Shown here: in pieces, positions 8,220 to 15,529 of the stretch
Numbering within the stretch: the first letter of the stretch is position 1
How the letters are laid out: each line of letters starts with the position of its first letter
Assembly: GCA_964588705.1 (NCBI GenBank)
Contig: CAZPQV010000023.1
Coordinates: 1 to 31,686, forward strand
Source of the DNA: CAZPQV01 sp964588705
GTDB taxonomy: Bacteria > Bacteroidota > Bacteroidia > Flavobacteriales > Weeksellaceae
DNA: 31,686 bases
Reading direction: 5' to 3'
Made by a program: the position numbers and the translations under genes
Notes under the pieces: generated by a model
Told to the model about the DNA's origin: nothing
Database searches by the model: none
The model's input: only the letters and a program-made list of their open reading frames with translations

Positions 8220-9119
8220 ATGCCCACCGAATCAATATTTAAAAACAAACATTGTGAATGGATTGATGTAGAAGGTGCAACACAGGAAGACCTCGATTTT
8301 TTGCACGACCGTTACCGGCTGAACGACCTTTGGCTGGAAGATACCATTGATGCCAATCACCTCCCAAAATATGAGGAAGACGAAAGCGTAAAATTCTTCC
8401 TGCTTCGCGAAAACACAGAACTTGAAAGGGCAAGTCTGAACACCATTAGTGATGTAACGACGAAACTGGGAATCTTTATTCTTAACGGACTGATCATCAC
8501 CATACACCGGATGAAAAACAGCAGTATTTCTGATATGAGAAAAGAAGTGCTTCAGAATCCTGAAGAGTTTACTGCAGAAAAAATTGCCCTCGGTTTAGCG
8601 GTGAAAATCATGAAGTCTTTTGATGATGAAGCCATCAATATCCTGGAAGTTATTGACAATCTTGAAAACGAAATATTTCTTAAAAACACCAACAGCTCCA
8701 ATCAGCTGCGAAGGTTGTACCGCCTCAAAAGAAAAACCGGACTTAACTTCAGAATTCTGAATATGTCCGCTGATGCCGTTGATAAGTTTAAACGGCTTAA
8801 TATCAGCGATTCCGAAATCATCGATTTAAAGGATAAATACAAAGACGTTGTTGCAGATTTTGATCATCTGCAGGCACAGGTGCTTAACCTGATTTCAATG
8901 TTCCTGGCACTTTCTGACCAAAAGGCCAACCAAACGATGAAGCTGCTCACACAGTTCTCGGTTTATTTTCTTCCAATTACTTTTATTGCCGGTGTTTATG
9001 GAATGAACTTCGACAATATGCCGGAACTCCGCGAACCCATGGGATATTTTGCAACCCTTGGCGTGATGGCAATTGTGGTAATGGTCATCTTCATTTATAT
9101 GAGGAGGAAAAAGTGGTAA
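8220..9119 (+). CDS. CorA-family divalent cation (Mg2+) transporter
   Basis: A 299-residue inner-membrane channel subunit. The long N-terminal cytoplasmic alpha/beta and helical region (1 to about 235) is followed by TM1 (about 241-259), the signature YGMNF at 260-264, a short acidic periplasmic loop (DNMPELREP), and TM2 (about 274-293) ending in basic residues RRKK. This is the CorA/ZntB architecture; GMN marks the Mg2+ selectivity filter, while Zn2+ export (ZntB) cannot be excluded from sequence alone. The start codon gives a normal N-terminus. The gene is divergent from the ketosynthase gene and converges on the SDR gene across a hexamer repeat of only 48 bp. Confidence 0.9.
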   Translation: MPTESIFKNKHCEWIDVEGATQEDLDFLHDRYRLNDLWLEDTIDANHLPKYEEDESVKFFLLRENTELERASLNTISDVTTKLGIFILNGLIITIHRMKNSSISDMRKEVLQNPEEFTAEKIALGLAVKIMKSFDDEAINILEVIDNLENEIFLKNTNSSNQLRRLYRLKRKTGLNFRILNMSADAVDKFKRLNISDSEIIDLKDKYKDVVADFDHLQAQVLNLISMFLALSDQKANQTMKLLTQFSVYFLPITFIAGVYGMNFDNMPELREPMGYFATLGVMAIVVMVIFIYMRRKKW

Positions 9120-9122
9120 GCT

Positions 9123-9167
9123 AAGGTTGAGGTTGAGGTTAAGGCTAAGGTTGAGGTTGAGGTTGAG
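9123..9167 (+). repeat. tandem RAGGYT hexamer array
   Basis: Seven and a half exact-period units: AAGGTT, GAGGTT, GAGGTT, AAGGCT, AAGGTT, GAGGTT, GAGGTT, GAG. It fills almost the whole 48-bp space between the stop codons of the convergent CorA and SDR genes. A second array of the same family lies at 15389-15418. There is no terminator hairpin in this interval. Confidence 0.85.
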
Positions 9168-9974
9168 TTATTTTCTGCCTGTGAATTCCGTCATGGTATC
9201 GTAAATTCCGAAGACATTTCGCATCACCCAATCAAAAACAGGCAACGGCAAAATTCCTTGTGATAAACGAATGAACCAGTATGGAAGCGGCATTGCCAAC
9301 ATTTTGGTTTCTTTTTCGATAGCTCTGATGATTTTTTCTGAAGTTTTTTCAGGCTCAAGAATTGGCAAAAGTTTCGATTTTACACCATCAAACATTCCTG
9401 TATTGATGTAGAAAGGCATTATTGTGGTTAAAGAAACTTTTTTACCCAATTGTTCCATTTCAAGGCGCAAACTGTCGCTCCAACCAACAACAGCCCACTT
9501 CGAAGCGGCATAAACAGACATTTTAGGATTTGAAATCAGGCCGGCCGAAGACGCAATATTACAGATTGCACCTGAGTTCTTACTCATCATTCCCGGAAGA
9601 AACTCTGCTGCTATATGCATCAGCGCACTGGCGTTTATCGACATACTTTTAGAAATCTGCTCGTGCGAATGTTCGTGAAAATATTTACCAACAACAATAC
9701 CGGCATTGTTAATGAGAATATCGATATCTCCTACATCATTTCTGGTTTTTTCGGCAGTAGATTTTATCTGTTCCAAATCCGAAAGATCAATCTGAAAAGA
9801 AGAGACTTTACCTCCCAACGCTGAAAAATCTGTCGCAGTCTGCCTCATCCCTTCTTCATTAATATCCCAAATAATCAAATCAGAACATCCGCGTTCCAAC
9901 GCTTTTCTACCCATTATCTTTCCAATTCCCGACGCTCCTCCGGTAATGAGAACTTTCTTGCCTTTAAAATCCAT
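9168..9974 (-). CDS. short-chain dehydrogenase/reductase (SDR family)
   Basis: A 268-residue classical SDR. TGGASGIG at 11-18 binds the dinucleotide, NNAG is at 89-92, and the catalytic set is Asn114, Ser143, Tyr155 and Lys159 (YAASK). Asp37 after the second strand (IIWDIN) favours NAD over NADP. The C-terminal hydrophobic stretch (PLPYWFIRLSQGILPLPVFDWV) suggests membrane association, as in retinol dehydrogenase/17-beta-HSD-like SDRs acting on lipid alcohols or ketones. It is divergent from an aldehyde dehydrogenase gene 66 bp away, so an alcohol-aldehyde-acid route for lipid-derived substrates is plausible but unproven. Confidence 0.88.
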   Translation of the reverse strand: MDFKGKKVLITGGASGIGKIMGRKALERGCSDLIIWDINEEGMRQTATDFSALGGKVSSFQIDLSDLEQIKSTAEKTRNDVGDIDILINNAGIVVGKYFHEHSHEQISKSMSINASALMHIAAEFLPGMMSKNSGAICNIASSAGLISNPKMSVYAASKWAVVGWSDSLRLEMEQLGKKVSLTTIMPFYINTGMFDGVKSKLLPILEPEKTSEKIIRAIEKETKMLAMPLPYWFIRLSQGILPLPVFDWVMRNVFGIYDTMTEFTGRK

Positions 9975-10040
9975 TTTAAATCTTCTTTAACACAAAAAAC
10001 CAAAGCTTTTATTTAATTTTACAATCAATAAATAAAAGTA

Positions 10041-11402
10041 ATGAATTTCCAAGAGATATTATCCAAACAGAAAGAATTTTTCGCAACGCAGAAAACTAAA
10101 AGTCTGAAGTTCCGGAAAATGCAGCTTGAACTTCTGAAGAAATCGATAAAAGATAATGAAACTCTTCTATATGAAGCCATTTACAAAGATTTCGGAAAAT
10201 CAAGGTTTGATACGTTTACGACAGAAATTTCTTTCGTGCTGAATGATATTGATTTTTACCTGAAAAATCTTAATTCTTTAGCCCGTCCAAAAAGGGTGAA
10301 AACCAACCTTGTAAATCAGCTGGGAAGCAGTAAAATATACCACGATCCTTTAGGTTGTACTTTGGTTATCGGTGCGTGGAATTATCCTTATCAGTTGTCA
10401 CTTTCCCCTTTGGTTGCTTCCATCGCCGCAGGAAATACGGTAATGCTAAAGCCAAGTGAAGTAGCTGAAAATACGATGAAGGCCATGGCAAAAATCATTA
10501 ACGAAAATTTTTCACCGGATTATCTTTTCTGCGCTGAAGGCGGCGTTGATGAAAGTACCGAAATACTGAAACTGAAATTCGACAAGATATTCTTCACCGG
10601 AAGTACACGGGTTGGAAAAATCGTTTACGAAGCTGCGGCAAAACATTTAACTCCGGTAACACTTGAGCTTGGCGGAAAATCGCCAGCCATCGTTTCTAAA
10701 AATTCAGATTATAAAGTTGCGGCAAAACGCATCGTTTGGGGAAAATTTTTAAACGCAGGACAAACCTGCGTTGCTCCGGATTATGTTTTAGTTGAAAAAA
10801 GTATTGAAGAAAAGTTTCTGGAATATCTGAAACAATATATTAAAGAATTCAATTATCAGCCGGAAAGTGATCATTATACAAGAATCATCAACGAGAAAAA
10901 TTTTGACCGACTTTCTGCTTTAATTGCTGAAGAAAAAGTCTATTTAGGAGGAAATACTGACAGAGAGAAAAGCCACATCGAACCAACGGTTTTGAAAAAC
11001 ATTTCTTGGGAGGATGCTGTAATGCAGGAGGAAATTTTCGGCCCAATTCTTCCGGTGCTTACCTATGAATACTTTAACGAAGCTTTAAACCAAGTTCTTG
11101 AAAATGAGAAGCCATTGGCAGCGTATCTTTTCACCAATAATTCTGAAGAGAAGAAACTTTTCACTGAAAAAATTTCATTTGGAGGCGGCTGCATTAATGA
11201 TGTTGTGATGCATCTCAGCAACGAATCGCTTCCATTTGGCGGCGTGGGACATTCCGGAATTGGCAATTATCACGGGAAATTTGGCTTCGAAACTTTCTCG
11301 CATCAGAAAGCCGTTCTCGACCGTGCAACTTGGGGCGAACCCAACTTCAAGTATCCGCCGTATTCTGAGAAAAAACTAGGGTGGATTAAGAAAGTTCTTT
11401 AG
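10041..11402 (+). CDS. class 3 aldehyde dehydrogenase (ALDH3-like)
   Basis: A 453-residue NAD(P)-dependent enzyme oxidising medium- or long-chain aldehydes to acids. General-base Glu209 (TLELGGKSP) and nucleophile Cys243 (NAGQTCVAPDY) are both present and fall at the same numbers as in mammalian ALDH3A1; EEIFGPILPVL and LPFGGVGHSGIGNYHG follow. The short N-terminus and total length near 450 fit ALDH3 rather than the 480-500-residue classes. The C-terminal KKLGWIKKVL is basic and may help peripheral membrane contact. It is divergent from the SDR gene and ends in a strong palindromic terminator shared with the convergent thioredoxin gene. Confidence 0.93.
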   Translation: MNFQEILSKQKEFFATQKTKSLKFRKMQLELLKKSIKDNETLLYEAIYKDFGKSRFDTFTTEISFVLNDIDFYLKNLNSLARPKRVKTNLVNQLGSSKIYHDPLGCTLVIGAWNYPYQLSLSPLVASIAAGNTVMLKPSEVAENTMKAMAKIINENFSPDYLFCAEGGVDESTEILKLKFDKIFFTGSTRVGKIVYEAAAKHLTPVTLELGGKSPAIVSKNSDYKVAAKRIVWGKFLNAGQTCVAPDYVLVEKSIEEKFLEYLKQYIKEFNYQPESDHYTRIINEKNFDRLSALIAEEKVYLGGNTDREKSHIEPTVLKNISWEDAVMQEEIFGPILPVLTYEYFNEALNQVLENEKPLAAYLFTNNSEEKKLFTEKISFGGGCINDVVMHLSNESLPFGGVGHSGIGNYHGKFGFETFSHQKAVLDRATWGEPNFKYPPYSEKKLGWIKKVL

Positions 11403-11412
11403 ATTAAAATAA

Positions 11413-11440
11413 AAAAAACCGGAAAATTTTCCGGTTTTTT
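11413..11440. terminator. perfectly palindromic bidirectional terminator
   Basis: A 28-bp perfect palindrome, A6-CCGG-A4 followed by its reverse complement, between the convergent ALDH and thioredoxin-like genes. The A/T ends supply a U tract for either direction. Confidence 0.85.
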
Positions 11441-11443
11441 CTT

Positions 11444-12025
11444 TTATCCTTTAGGCTTCCAGGCTTCAAAAAATTCTTTCACTTTGGCTACACTGTAACC
11501 TTTTCCCTCTTCCAAACTACCACTTTCCTGCGTGTGAATCTGGTTTCCGTCTTTATCCAAAATAATGAAAACCGGATACCCGAATTTCTTTCCCGGATCA
11601 CCATATTTTGCAAAAACTTTTTCATTCTTGTTATCCGGAGAATAATTCAGGTGGTAATAGATATAATTTTCATCCACAATATTCTTCAACTCCGGTGTTT
11701 CCTGCACAAACTGATTGAAACGCAGACACCAAATACACCAGTTTCCACCGGCCTGCATCATAATATTTTTATTTTCTGCCTGTGCCTGCTTTACCAATTC
11801 GGCGATTTTGGCTTCCGCATCTTCTTTTGGATCGTAAGGTTTTGGAAGTTTGGCCTTTTCAGCATCCTGCTCTTTTTTCTTTTCGGCAGCAATGGTTGCA
11901 CTGTCTTTTTCCACTGTAACGGTATCCGTTGTTACATTTTCTTTAGTTTCATTTTTCTGTGAACAAGCTGTAATCCCGACAAATAAAAAGGCAAAAACGC
12001 CTACTTTCATTAATATACTTTTCAT
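11444..12025 (-). CDS. thioredoxin-fold lipoprotein
   Basis: A 193-residue protein with lipobox ITAC (Cys21), then a charged Lys/Glu/Ala-rich linker to about residue 75, then a thioredoxin-like domain. The active site is WCIWC, Cys97 and Cys100 in a CxxC, preceded by NIMMQAGGN; the cis-proline region is KKFGYPVFIILDKDGN. This is the Thioredoxin_7/DsbD-gamma-like type. It should sit at the periplasmic face of a membrane and reduce or oxidise envelope disulfides; no partner (DsbD, cytochrome maturation genes) is nearby. The gene is divergent from the acyltransferase gene. The start is supported by the signal peptide and the box 14 nt upstream. Confidence 0.87.
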   Translation of the reverse strand: MKSILMKVGVFAFLFVGITACSQKNETKENVTTDTVTVEKDSATIAAEKKKEQDAEKAKLPKPYDPKEDAEAKIAELVKQAQAENKNIMMQAGGNWCIWCLRFNQFVQETPELKNIVDENYIYYHLNYSPDNKNEKVFAKYGDPGKKFGYPVFIILDKDGNQIHTQESGSLEEGKGYSVAKVKEFFEAWKPKG

Positions 12026-12039
12026 TTATTTCTTTTTTT

Positions 12040-12069
12040 CAAAAATACAGATTTTATCTTAAGCAAAAA
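12040..12069 (-). promoter_or_regulatory. predicted promoter of the thioredoxin-like gene
   Basis: On the minus strand: TTTTTG (12069-12064), 16-nt spacer, TATTTTTG (12047-12040), then 14 nt to the ATG. The -7 box is perfect; the spacer is one short of the usual range. Confidence 0.5.
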
Positions 12070-12091
12070 GCCGGCCTGAAAATATAATTCT

Positions 12092-12099
12092 TAAATTTG
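12092..12099 (+). promoter_or_regulatory. predicted -7 box of the acyltransferase gene
   Basis: TAAATTTG, a perfect TAnnTTTG, ends 9 nt before the ATG at 12109, implying a very short leader. No clear TTG box is seen upstream. Confidence 0.42.
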
Positions 12100-12108
12100 C
12101 CAACGTTT

Positions 12109-12993
12109 ATGAATGTATTGGTTTCCATATTAAAACTCATTTCAAGGCTTCCGCTTGGATTTCTTTACCTGTTTTCAGATTTTTTCTTTTTGTTGAACCA
12201 TTACATCATCGGCTACCGTAAAAAAGTGGTTTTAGAAAACCTAAGAAATTCATTCCCGGAAAAAAACGACAAAGAACTGAAAGAAATTGAAAAGAAATTT
12301 TTCAAGAATTTCTTTGATTATATGGTAGAAACCTTCAAAGCGCTTACCATTTCAGAAACTGAACTTCGCGTGCGCATGCAGCACATCAACCAAAATCTGT
12401 TTCATGAAGCCAAAGCAGAAGGTAAAAATATTATTTTTCTTGCCGGACACGTGTTCAATTGGGAATGGATTACGGCTTTAGCGAGAATTTTACCTCAGGA
12501 AAACAGTCATCCGGTTTATCGTAAAGTGAACAGTTCTTTTTGGAACGATCAAATTGTGAATGTCCGAAACCGCTTTGGGAACAAGTCATTGGAAGATAAG
12601 GAGGTTTTAAGGCATATTTTGAGAAATCCAAACAACGGAAATTCGACTTATATGTTTGTGGCAGACCAATCGCCGGAAATACAGAATGTGGATCAGGGAT
12701 TGAAATTCCTAAATCAGATGACACCCGTTTTTATTGGCTACGACAAACTTGCCACACGAATGGACTTGGCTTTCATCTACTGTGAAATGAAGAAGGTGAA
12801 ACGCGGCTATTATCAGATAAATTATCACAGGATATATCCCGATGATGAAAAATTTAGGGAATATGAAGTGGTGAAAAAATTTCATAATCTGCTGAATGAT
12901 ACCGTTACAAAAAGGCCCGACAATTACCTTTGGACGCACCGCAGGTGGAAACATTCAGGAAGGATTAAAACAAATTTAGATTTACAGCATTGA
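12109..12993 (+). CDS. LpxL/HtrB-family lysophospholipid/lipid A acyltransferase
   Basis: A 294-residue inner-membrane acyltransferase. An N-terminal hydrophobic anchor (residues 4-35) is followed by the catalytic HxxxxE/D motif at AGHVFNWEW (His114, Glu119), then PVYRKVNSSFWNDQI and ADQSPEI, the usual order in lauroyl acyltransferase-like proteins that add the secondary acyl chain to lipid A. In Bacteroidota the same family also makes other acylated lipids, so the substrate is inferred. The ATG at 12109 is preferred over a TTG at 12097, which overlaps the -7 box. Its TGA overlaps the TTG start of the next gene (TTGA), so the two are translationally coupled. Confidence 0.88.
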   Translation: MNVLVSILKLISRLPLGFLYLFSDFFFLLNHYIIGYRKKVVLENLRNSFPEKNDKELKEIEKKFFKNFFDYMVETFKALTISETELRVRMQHINQNLFHEAKAEGKNIIFLAGHVFNWEWITALARILPQENSHPVYRKVNSSFWNDQIVNVRNRFGNKSLEDKEVLRHILRNPNNGNSTYMFVADQSPEIQNVDQGLKFLNQMTPVFIGYDKLATRMDLAFIYCEMKKVKRGYYQINYHRIYPDDEKFREYEVVKKFHNLLNDTVTKRPDNYLWTHRRWKHSGRIKTNLDLQH

Positions 12994-13955
12994 GCAAACT
13001 TGCCATCGTCATATTAAACTGGAACGGAAAAAAATGGTTAGAAAAATTTCTACCCAACGTTGTTGAACATTCTCAGAATGCAGAATTTTACGTTATTGAT
13101 AACGGTTCGACAGACGATTCAAATGATTTTTTGCAGACCAATTTTCCTTCTGTAAAAATCATAAAAAACGATAAAAACTACGGTTTTGCAGGCGGTTATA
13201 ATGAAGGATTAAAAAAGATTGATGCCGAAATCTACTGTCTTCTGAACTCCGATGTAGAAGTCACTGAAAACTGGACACAGCCAATTCTGGAGCTTTTCAG
13301 CAGCGACGAAAATATTACTGCAATTCAGCCGAAAGTTCTTTCATACAACCAAAAGACTCATTTCGAATTTGCCGGTGCCGCAGGCGGATTCATTGATAAT
13401 CTCGGCTATCCCTATTGCAGAGGACGTGTTTTTGATAAACTGGAAGTAGATAAAGGACAGTACGATGATGAAACTGAAATTTTTTGGGCTTCGGGATGCG
13501 CCATGTTTATTAGAAGTGAGGATTTCTGGAATCAGAATGGGTTTGATGAACGCTTTTTTGCACATCAGGAAGAAATCGATTTATGCTGGAGACTGATTAA
13601 TTCCGGAAAGAAAATTTATTATACCGGAAAATCAACAGTTTATCACGTTGGCGGAGGAACGCTTAGCAAACAAAGTCCGCAAAAAACTTATCTCAACTTC
13701 CGCAATAATCTTTCGATGATGCTCAAAAATCTTCCTTTTCCAAAATTGCTTTGGTTGATTTTCATCAGACTTTGTCTTGATGGAATCGCAGGAATCCGTT
13801 TCGGGCTGAAAGACGGTTTTCCTCATCTTTGGGCAGTTGCACGCGCACATTTTGGATTTTACGGACAGGCTTCGGAAACCTGGAAACGTAGAGGAATTTA
13901 CCAAAAAGAAAAATTTTATCAAACAAAATGGTTGATTTTTAAGCATTTCCTTTAA
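12990..13955 (+). CDS. family 2 glycosyltransferase
   Basis: A 321-residue GT-A fold enzyme. It opens with AIVILNWNGKKWLEKFLP and VIDNGSTDDS (nucleotide-binding Asp at residue 37), has the metal-binding LLNSDVEV near residue 87, WASGCAMFIRSEDF and HQEEIDLCWRL (catalytic ED segment), and a C-terminal hydrophobic/amphipathic part that may touch the membrane. It resembles rhamnosyltransferase-like GT2 proteins of surface polysaccharide or lipid glycosylation. The start is TTG at 12990, overlapping the acyltransferase stop by three bases; no in-frame ATG exists near it and NWNG must lie at the N-terminus. Coupling to an acyltransferase suggests glycolipid or lipid A work. Acceptor and sugar donor are unknown. 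Confidence 0.88.
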   Translation: MSKLAIVILNWNGKKWLEKFLPNVVEHSQNAEFYVIDNGSTDDSNDFLQTNFPSVKIIKNDKNYGFAGGYNEGLKKIDAEIYCLLNSDVEVTENWTQPILELFSSDENITAIQPKVLSYNQKTHFEFAGAAGGFIDNLGYPYCRGRVFDKLEVDKGQYDDETEIFWASGCAMFIRSEDFWNQNGFDERFFAHQEEIDLCWRLINSGKKIYYTGKSTVYHVGGGTLSKQSPQKTYLNFRNNLSMMLKNLPFPKLLWLIFIRLCLDGIAGIRFGLKDGFPHLWAVARAHFGFYGQASETWKRRGIYQKEKFYQTKWLIFKHFL

Positions 13956-14016
13956 TCTAAAATCTACTCCACAACTGTCATTTTTTAAGTAAATTTATGG
14001 TTCAAAATAATTTGAA

Positions 14017-15390
14017 ATGAACTTTAGATTTCTTCCGTTATTAATTTCATTACTATTTTTTGGCAGTTGCAACGTTCAACAAACCGAAAGTCAGTATCAG
14101 CCACATAAATATGTTGAGTTGAAAAATCCGGAATGGATTAAAAACGCAACGATTTACGAACTCAATATCCGTCAGTTTTCACAGGAAGGCACTTTCAAAG
14201 CTGTCGAAAAACAACTGCCACGACTGAAAAAAATGGGAATTAATATCATTTGGTTGATGCCAATTCATCCGATTGGAGAAATCAACCGGAAAGGAAGTTT
14301 AGGAAGTTATTATTCTGTAAAAGATTATTACGGCGTAAACCCGGAATTTGGAACTGAGGAAGATTTTAGAAATCTTGTAAATGCCATACATCAACAGGGG
14401 ATGTACGTAATTTTAGACTGGGTTGCGAATCACAGCAGTTGGGATAATGAACTTGTAAAAAGGCATCCGGACTGGTACATCAAATCAAGGGAAGGAAAAT
14501 TTCAATCGACACCATGGCGCGATTATGACGATATTATAGACTTCGATTACAGCAAACCTGAACTGCGAAAATATATGACCGAAGCCCTAAAATACTGGGT
14601 TAAAGAATTTGATATAGATGGCTACCGCTGCGATGTTGCAAGTTTTATGCCGATTGAATTCTGGGAAAATGCAAGAAAGGAAATGGAAACTGTAAAACCT
14701 ATTTTCATGCTGGCAGAAGCAATGGATAAAGAGCTTCACCGTAAAGCATTTGACGCAACTTATGCCTGGGAATTGTGGAACGTCACTCATAATATTGCGA
14801 CACAAAATACTTCTATTAAACCTTTGACTGAAGGCTATATTGCGGAGCATATTTCTATTTTTCCAAAGGAAGGAATCAGGATGAACTTCACGGATAATCA
14901 CGATAAAAATTCATGGGAAGGAAACCAATATCAAAATTTCGGTGAAAGTCTTCCCGCAATGATGGTTTTAATGACGATGATGGACGGAATGCCTTTGGTT
15001 TATAACGGTCAGGAAGCCGGACTCAACCGCTCGCTAAAGTTTTTCGAGAAAGATCCAATAGAATGGAAAAAACACGAAAATGAAGTAATTTACACCAAAC
15101 TCTTTGCTTTAAAACACCAAAACCAAGCATTATGGAACGGAAAATGGGGCGGCGAAATGGTGAGAATTATGAATGATAAAATGGACGAAGTCATTTCGTT
15201 TGTCCGTGAGAAAAATGGTGATAAAGTTATTACCATTATTAATTTAAGCAATAAAGAGGTTAATGTAAACCTCGATACTACTTTTGACGAAGGTACATAC
15301 AAGAACCTGTTTTCTGATGAGGATTTTAAACTTGATAAAAAGCAGAATCTTGTGATGAAGCCTTGGGAATATTTGATTTTGCATAATTGA
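14017..15390 (+). CDS. GH13 alpha-amylase-family lipoprotein
   Basis: A 457-residue exported glycoside hydrolase. Lipobox FGSC with Cys18 anchors it outside the cytoplasm. The four GH13 regions are intact: DWVANH (134-139), GYRCDVAS with nucleophile Asp206, MLAEAM with acid/base Glu234, and FTDNHDK with His295 and Asp296. A small C-terminal beta domain follows (from about 375: VISFVREKNGDKVITIINLS). All catalytic residues are present, so it is likely active on alpha-glucans or maltooligosaccharides. There is no carbohydrate-binding module and no SusC/SusD neighbour, so it is not part of a standard polysaccharide utilisation locus here. Its TGA stop flows into a hexamer repeat array. Confidence 0.9.
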   Translation: MNFRFLPLLISLLFFGSCNVQQTESQYQPHKYVELKNPEWIKNATIYELNIRQFSQEGTFKAVEKQLPRLKKMGINIIWLMPIHPIGEINRKGSLGSYYSVKDYYGVNPEFGTEEDFRNLVNAIHQQGMYVILDWVANHSSWDNELVKRHPDWYIKSREGKFQSTPWRDYDDIIDFDYSKPELRKYMTEALKYWVKEFDIDGYRCDVASFMPIEFWENARKEMETVKPIFMLAEAMDKELHRKAFDATYAWELWNVTHNIATQNTSIKPLTEGYIAEHISIFPKEGIRMNFTDNHDKNSWEGNQYQNFGESLPAMMVLMTMMDGMPLVYNGQEAGLNRSLKFFEKDPIEWKKHENEVIYTKLFALKHQNQALWNGKWGGEMVRIMNDKMDEVISFVREKNGDKVITIINLSNKEVNVNLDTTFDEGTYKNLFSDEDFKLDKKQNLVMKPWEYLILHN

Positions 15391-15418
15391 GGTTGAGATT
15401 AAGGTTGAGGTTGAGACT
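15389..15418 (+). repeat. second RAGRYT hexamer array
   Basis: Five in-phase units: GAGGTT, GAGATT, AAGGTT, GAGGTT, GAGACT. The first two bases are the GA of the amylase-family TGA stop. It is the same family and orientation as the array at 9123-9167. Confidence 0.8.
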
Positions 15419-15427
15419 TAGCTATGT

Positions 15428-15452
15428 GTCAGGCTGAGCGTAGTCGAAGCCT
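15428..15452. repeat. short intergenic repeat with weak dyad symmetry
   Basis: The core AGGCTGAGCGTAGTCGAAGC begins at 15431, with 5-bp outer arms AGGCT and AGCCT (15431-15452). It is GC-richer than its surroundings. From memory, strings of the type CTGAGCGTAGTCGAAG are widespread in intergenic DNA of Bacteroidota; unverified here. It may help terminate the amylase-family transcript. The rest of 15391-15529 shows nothing else. Confidence 0.5.
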
Positions 15453-15529
15453 TCTAAACCTATAACTTTAACAAAGATTTCAATTGGTTTATCTACTTTC
15501 TAAGAAAAATTCCTACTTTTATATTTAGG

